Assembly (NCBI GenBank): GCA_964646225.1
Contig: CAZYAD010000044.1
Location: 1 to 10,287, forward strand
Length of the DNA: 10,287 bases
DNA from: UBA4644 sp964646225
GTDB taxonomy: Bacteria > Bacillota > Clostridia > Oscillospirales > Butyricicoccaceae
Direction: 5' to 3'
Shown here: positions 5,659-10,287 of the stretch, piece after piece
Layout: each line of letters opens with the position of its first letter
Numbering within the stretch: the first letter of the stretch is position 1
Translations under genes and position numbers: made by a program
Notes under the pieces: model-generated
What the model was told of the DNA's origin: nothing
The model's database searches: none
Seen by the model: the letters and a program-made list of their open reading frames with translations, nothing else

Positions 5659-5716
5659 CTATCCTATCCTTTTTGGCGGTTACCGATTTCGTAATTTTGC
5701 TTAAATTACGCTCTTA

Positions 5717-8563
5717 TCAGCGCACAGCCTCCTTCTCTTTTTTCAGGACCCGTTTCAGGTATTGTCCGGTATAGGAGCCCTTGACCCGAGCCACGGCCTC
5801 CGGCGTGCCGCTGGCGACGATCCGGCCGCCCCGGCTGCCGCCCTCCGGCCCCAGATCGATGATATGATCGGCGGTCTTGATCACATCCAGATTGTGCTCG
5901 ATCACCACCACGGTATTCCCGGTGTCCACCAGCTTTTGCAGCACCTCGATGAGCTTGTGGACATCATAGCTGTGCAGACCGGTGGTGGGCTCGTCCAGGA
6001 TATAGATTGTCCGACCGGTGGCCTTTCGCGAAAGCTCGGTGGCCAGCTTGACCCGCTGGGCCTCGCCGCCGGACAGGGTGGTGGAGCTCTGTCCCAATTT
6101 GATATAGGACAGGCCCACATCGTACAGCATCTGGAGCTTTTTGCGGATCCTGGAGAGGTTGTCGAAGAAGGGCAGCGCCTCGGCAACCGTCATATCCAGC
6201 ACCTCATGGATGCTTTTGTCCTTATATTTGACCTCCAGCGTCTCGCGGTTGTAGCGCTTGCCCTTGCACACATCGCAGGGAACATAAATGTCGGGCAGGA
6301 AGTGCATCTCGATCTTGATCAGGCCGTCGCCGGTGCAGGCCTCGCAGCGGCCGCCCCGCACATTGAATGAGAAGCGACCGGGACCGTAGCCCCGGGCCTT
6401 GGCATCCTGGGTCTTGGAAAACAGCTCCCGGATATCGCCGAACAGGCCGGTATAGGTGGCCGGATTGGAGCGGGGCGTCCGCCCGATGGGGCTCTGGTCG
6501 ATGGCGATGACCTTATCCAGATGCTCCAGTCCCTCGATCCGTTCGTGCTTGCCCGCACGGGTACGGGCTCCGTTGAGCTCGGCGGCCAGCGCCTTATACA
6601 GAACCTCGTTGATGAGGCTGCTCTTTCCGCTGCCCGAAACGCCGGTCACCACGGTAAAAGTGCCCAGCGGGATCTCCACATTGAGTTTTTTCAGATTGTT
6701 TTCCGCAGCGCCCACGATCCGGAGGACATTGCCGCTGCCCTTTCTCCGTTCCATCGGGACGGGGATGCGCCGTGCGCCGGACAGATACTGCCCGGTGAGG
6801 CTGTTTTCGCACTGCATGAGCTCCTGCGCCGTGCCCACCGCAAGGATCTCGCCGCCGTTGACCCCGGCGCCGGGGCCCACATCCACGATGCAGTCGGCCG
6901 CCCGCATGGTGTCCTCATCGTGCTCCACCACCAGCAGGGTGTTGCCCAGATCCCGCAGCCGCCGCAGGGTGGCCAGCAGCTTGTCGTTATCCCGCTGATG
7001 CAGACCGATGGAGGGCTCATCCAGCACATACAGCACGCCGGTGAGGGATGAGCCGATCTGGGTGGCCAGACGGATGCGCTGGCTCTCGCCACCCGACAGG
7101 GTGCCGCTGGATCGGGAAAGGGTCAGGTATTCCAGACCCACATTCTGCAAAAAGCGCAGCCGGGAGCCGATCTCCTTCAAAATCAGGTCGGAGATCTGCC
7201 GCTCCTTTTCGGTCAGCTCCAGCTCCTCGGTGAAGCGCAGGGCCTCGGTGACCGAAAGCTGGGTGAACTCGGCGATGCTTTTCCCGCCAACGGTCACCGC
7301 CAGCATCTCCTTTTTCAGCCGTTTTCCCCGACAGGCGGCACAGGGGATGGCGCTCATGCAGTCCTCAATGTCCTCTTTGGCGGCCTGGGTGGTAAAGCCG
7401 TCGGTATACCGCCGCTGCAGGTTGGGGATGATGCCCTCGAAGGGCCGGGGCTTGTGTTTGTTTCCCTCCCAGGAGAACCGCACATCCAGCTTGTCCTCGC
7501 CGGTGCCGTAGAGGATCATTTTGCGGGCGCTTTCCGGCAGCTCCTCCCAGGGGGTGTCCAGCGACCAGCCATATTGCTCGCTCATGGCACGCATATAGGT
7601 GCGAGAAATAGAATTTTCATCCAGCGTTTGAAAGCCAGAGGCCTTCAGTGCACCCTGATTCAGCGAAAGCTTGCCGTTGGGCACCACCCGTGCCGGATCC
7701 ACCTCCAGCTTCATGCCAAGGCCATCGCAGGCAGGACAGGCGCCGTAGGGATTGTTGAAGGAAAACATCCGCGGCGTCAGCTCCTCAATGGAGATGCCGC
7801 AATCTGGGCAGGCGTAGTTCTGGGAAAAGGCCAGCTCCTCCCCTGCGCCCAGCCGGTCGATGACCACCAGCCCGCCGGAAAGATGGGTGGCGGTCTCCAC
7901 CGAGTCGGTCAGGCGGCGGGCGATATCCGGCTTGACCACCAGCCGATCCACCACGATCTCGATGGTGTGCTTGAGATTTTTGTCCAGACGGATATCCTCG
8001 CTCAGGTCATAGACGCTGCCGTCCACCCGCACCCGGACAAAGCCGCTTTTGCGTGCGTCCTCAAACACCTTCTGATACTCACCCTTGCGGCCGCGGATCA
8101 CTGGAGCAAGCACCTGCATCCTCGTTCCCTCCGGCAGGGCCAGCAGCCGATCGATGATCTGATCCACGCTCTGCTGGCGGATCTCCCGGCCGCACTTTGG
8201 GCAATGGGGGATGCCGATGCGGGCCCACAGCAGACGCAGATAGTCATAGATCTCGGTGACCGTTCCCACGGTGGAGCGGGGGTTTTTGCTGGTGGTCTTC
8301 TGATCGATGGAAATGGCCGGAGACAGTCCGTCAATGGAGTCCACATCGGGCTTTTCCATCTGGCCCAGAAACATCCGTGCGTAGGAGGACAGCGACTCCA
8401 CATAGCGGCGCTGCCCCTCAGCATAGATGGTGTCAAAGGCCAGGCTGCTCTTGCCGCTGCCGGAGATGCCCGTCACCACCGTCATGGTGTTCCGGGGGAT
8501 CTCCACATCGATGTTTTTCAGATTGTGGACGCGTGCGCCCTTGATCCTGATATAGCTTTCCAT
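5717..8563 (-). CDS. uvrA: Excinuclease ABC subunit A
   Basis: ATP-driven DNA damage sensor of nucleotide excision repair; a UvrA dimer finds distorting lesions and loads UvrB. The 948 residues are full length, with two ABC ATPase halves. The first has Walker A GISGSGKSS (32-40), signature LSGGES (489-494) and Walker B VLDEPS (513-518). The second has Walker A GVSGSGKSS (641-649), signature LSGGEA (830-835) and Walker B ILDEPT (855-860). Cys4 zinc modules are seen at C252/C255/C276/C279 and at C740/C743/C763/C766 (the DNA-binding one). Further CxxC pairs at 121-124 and 408-411 may share a third zinc. No motif is missing. The ATG at 8563 has TGAGGT 6 bases upstream, overlapping the uvrB stop, so uvrA is the second gene of a uvrB-uvrA operon and is probably translationally coupled. 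SOS control is likely, but its promoter would be beyond the window. Confidence 0.98.
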   Translation of the reverse strand: MESYIRIKGARVHNLKNIDVEIPRNTMTVVTGISGSGKSSLAFDTIYAEGQRRYVESLSSYARMFLGQMEKPDVDSIDGLSPAISIDQKTTSKNPRSTVGTVTEIYDYLRLLWARIGIPHCPKCGREIRQQSVDQIIDRLLALPEGTRMQVLAPVIRGRKGEYQKVFEDARKSGFVRVRVDGSVYDLSEDIRLDKNLKHTIEIVVDRLVVKPDIARRLTDSVETATHLSGGLVVIDRLGAGEELAFSQNYACPDCGISIEELTPRMFSFNNPYGACPACDGLGMKLEVDPARVVPNGKLSLNQGALKASGFQTLDENSISRTYMRAMSEQYGWSLDTPWEELPESARKMILYGTGEDKLDVRFSWEGNKHKPRPFEGIIPNLQRRYTDGFTTQAAKEDIEDCMSAIPCAACRGKRLKKEMLAVTVGGKSIAEFTQLSVTEALRFTEELELTEKERQISDLILKEIGSRLRFLQNVGLEYLTLSRSSGTLSGGESQRIRLATQIGSSLTGVLYVLDEPSIGLHQRDNDKLLATLRRLRDLGNTLLVVEHDEDTMRAADCIVDVGPGAGVNGGEILAVGTAQELMQCENSLTGQYLSGARRIPVPMERRKGSGNVLRIVGAAENNLKKLNVEIPLGTFTVVTGVSGSGKSSLINEVLYKALAAELNGARTRAGKHERIEGLEHLDKVIAIDQSPIGRTPRSNPATYTGLFGDIRELFSKTQDAKARGYGPGRFSFNVRGGRCEACTGDGLIKIEMHFLPDIYVPCDVCKGKRYNRETLEVKYKDKSIHEVLDMTVAEALPFFDNLSRIRKKLQMLYDVGLSYIKLGQSSTTLSGGEAQRVKLATELSRKATGRTIYILDEPTTGLHSYDVHKLIEVLQKLVDTGNTVVVIEHNLDVIKTADHIIDLGPEGGSRGGRIVASGTPEAVARVKGSYTGQYLKRVLKKEKEAVR

Positions 8564-8572
8564 GCATTTACC

Positions 8573-10287
<1,715 letters not shown>

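Larger units (their letters stand above)
5491..5716. other. Tail-to-tail intergenic region between gtrA and uvrA, rich in hairpins
   Basis: This is 226 bases between two convergent genes, more AT-rich than the genes around it. It contains three inverted repeats. The two larger ones, at 5542-5594 and 5621-5658, are listed separately. The third, CGTAATTT (5690-5697) with AAATTACG (5703-5710), is an 8-bp stem with a 5-base loop lying just after the uvrA stop. No credible coding sequence was found here. T-runs occur at 5608-5612 and 5670-5674. Confidence 0.7.

Overview
The window looks like chromosomal core sequence from a GC-rich member of the Firmicutes, class Clostridia, probably an Oscillospiraceae-type anaerobe. 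This is inferred from three things: a single-polypeptide pyruvate:ferredoxin oxidoreductase typical of strict anaerobes, a YtvI-like AI-2E-family membrane protein of the kind associated with sporulation, and strong AGGAGG-type ribosome binding sites. No mobile element, CRISPR array, tRNA or rRNA was seen.

Layout from left to right. (1) Positions 1-1788, + strand: the C-terminal half of nifJ (PFOR), cut by the left edge, with the codon bias of a very highly expressed gene. (2) Positions 1789-1906: a tail-to-tail gap with two strong hairpins; the second is a symmetrical terminator able to serve both strands. (3) Positions 1907-3127, - strand: lysC, a monofunctional aspartate kinase with a diverged C-terminal regulatory region. 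(4) Positions 3128-3253: a divergent gap holding the two start regions. (5) Positions 3254-4276, + strand: a ytvI-like AI-2E transporter gene, interrupted by one in-frame TAG at 3587-3589 inside a short AT-rich patch. (6) Positions 4281-5039, + strand: exoA (exonuclease III/AP endonuclease), whose Shine-Dalgarno contains the stop codon of the previous gene. (7) Positions 5080-5490, + strand: a small GtrA-family membrane protein. (8) Positions 5491-5716: a second tail-to-tail gap with several hairpins. (9) Positions 5717-8563, - strand: complete uvrA. (10) Positions 8573-10287, - strand: uvrB lacking its N-terminus, cut by the right edge.

Functional links: uvrB and uvrA form a tight operon (uvrB first) encoding two of the three nucleotide excision repair proteins. 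exoA adds base excision repair on the other strand. nifJ supplies acetyl-CoA and reduced ferredoxin, and lysC opens the aspartate family of amino acid synthesis. I see no convincing undescribed multi-gene system. The most interesting point is the broken (or read-through) membrane protein gene at 3254-4276, with a candidate internal promoter beside the stop that could rescue exoA-gtrA transcription.
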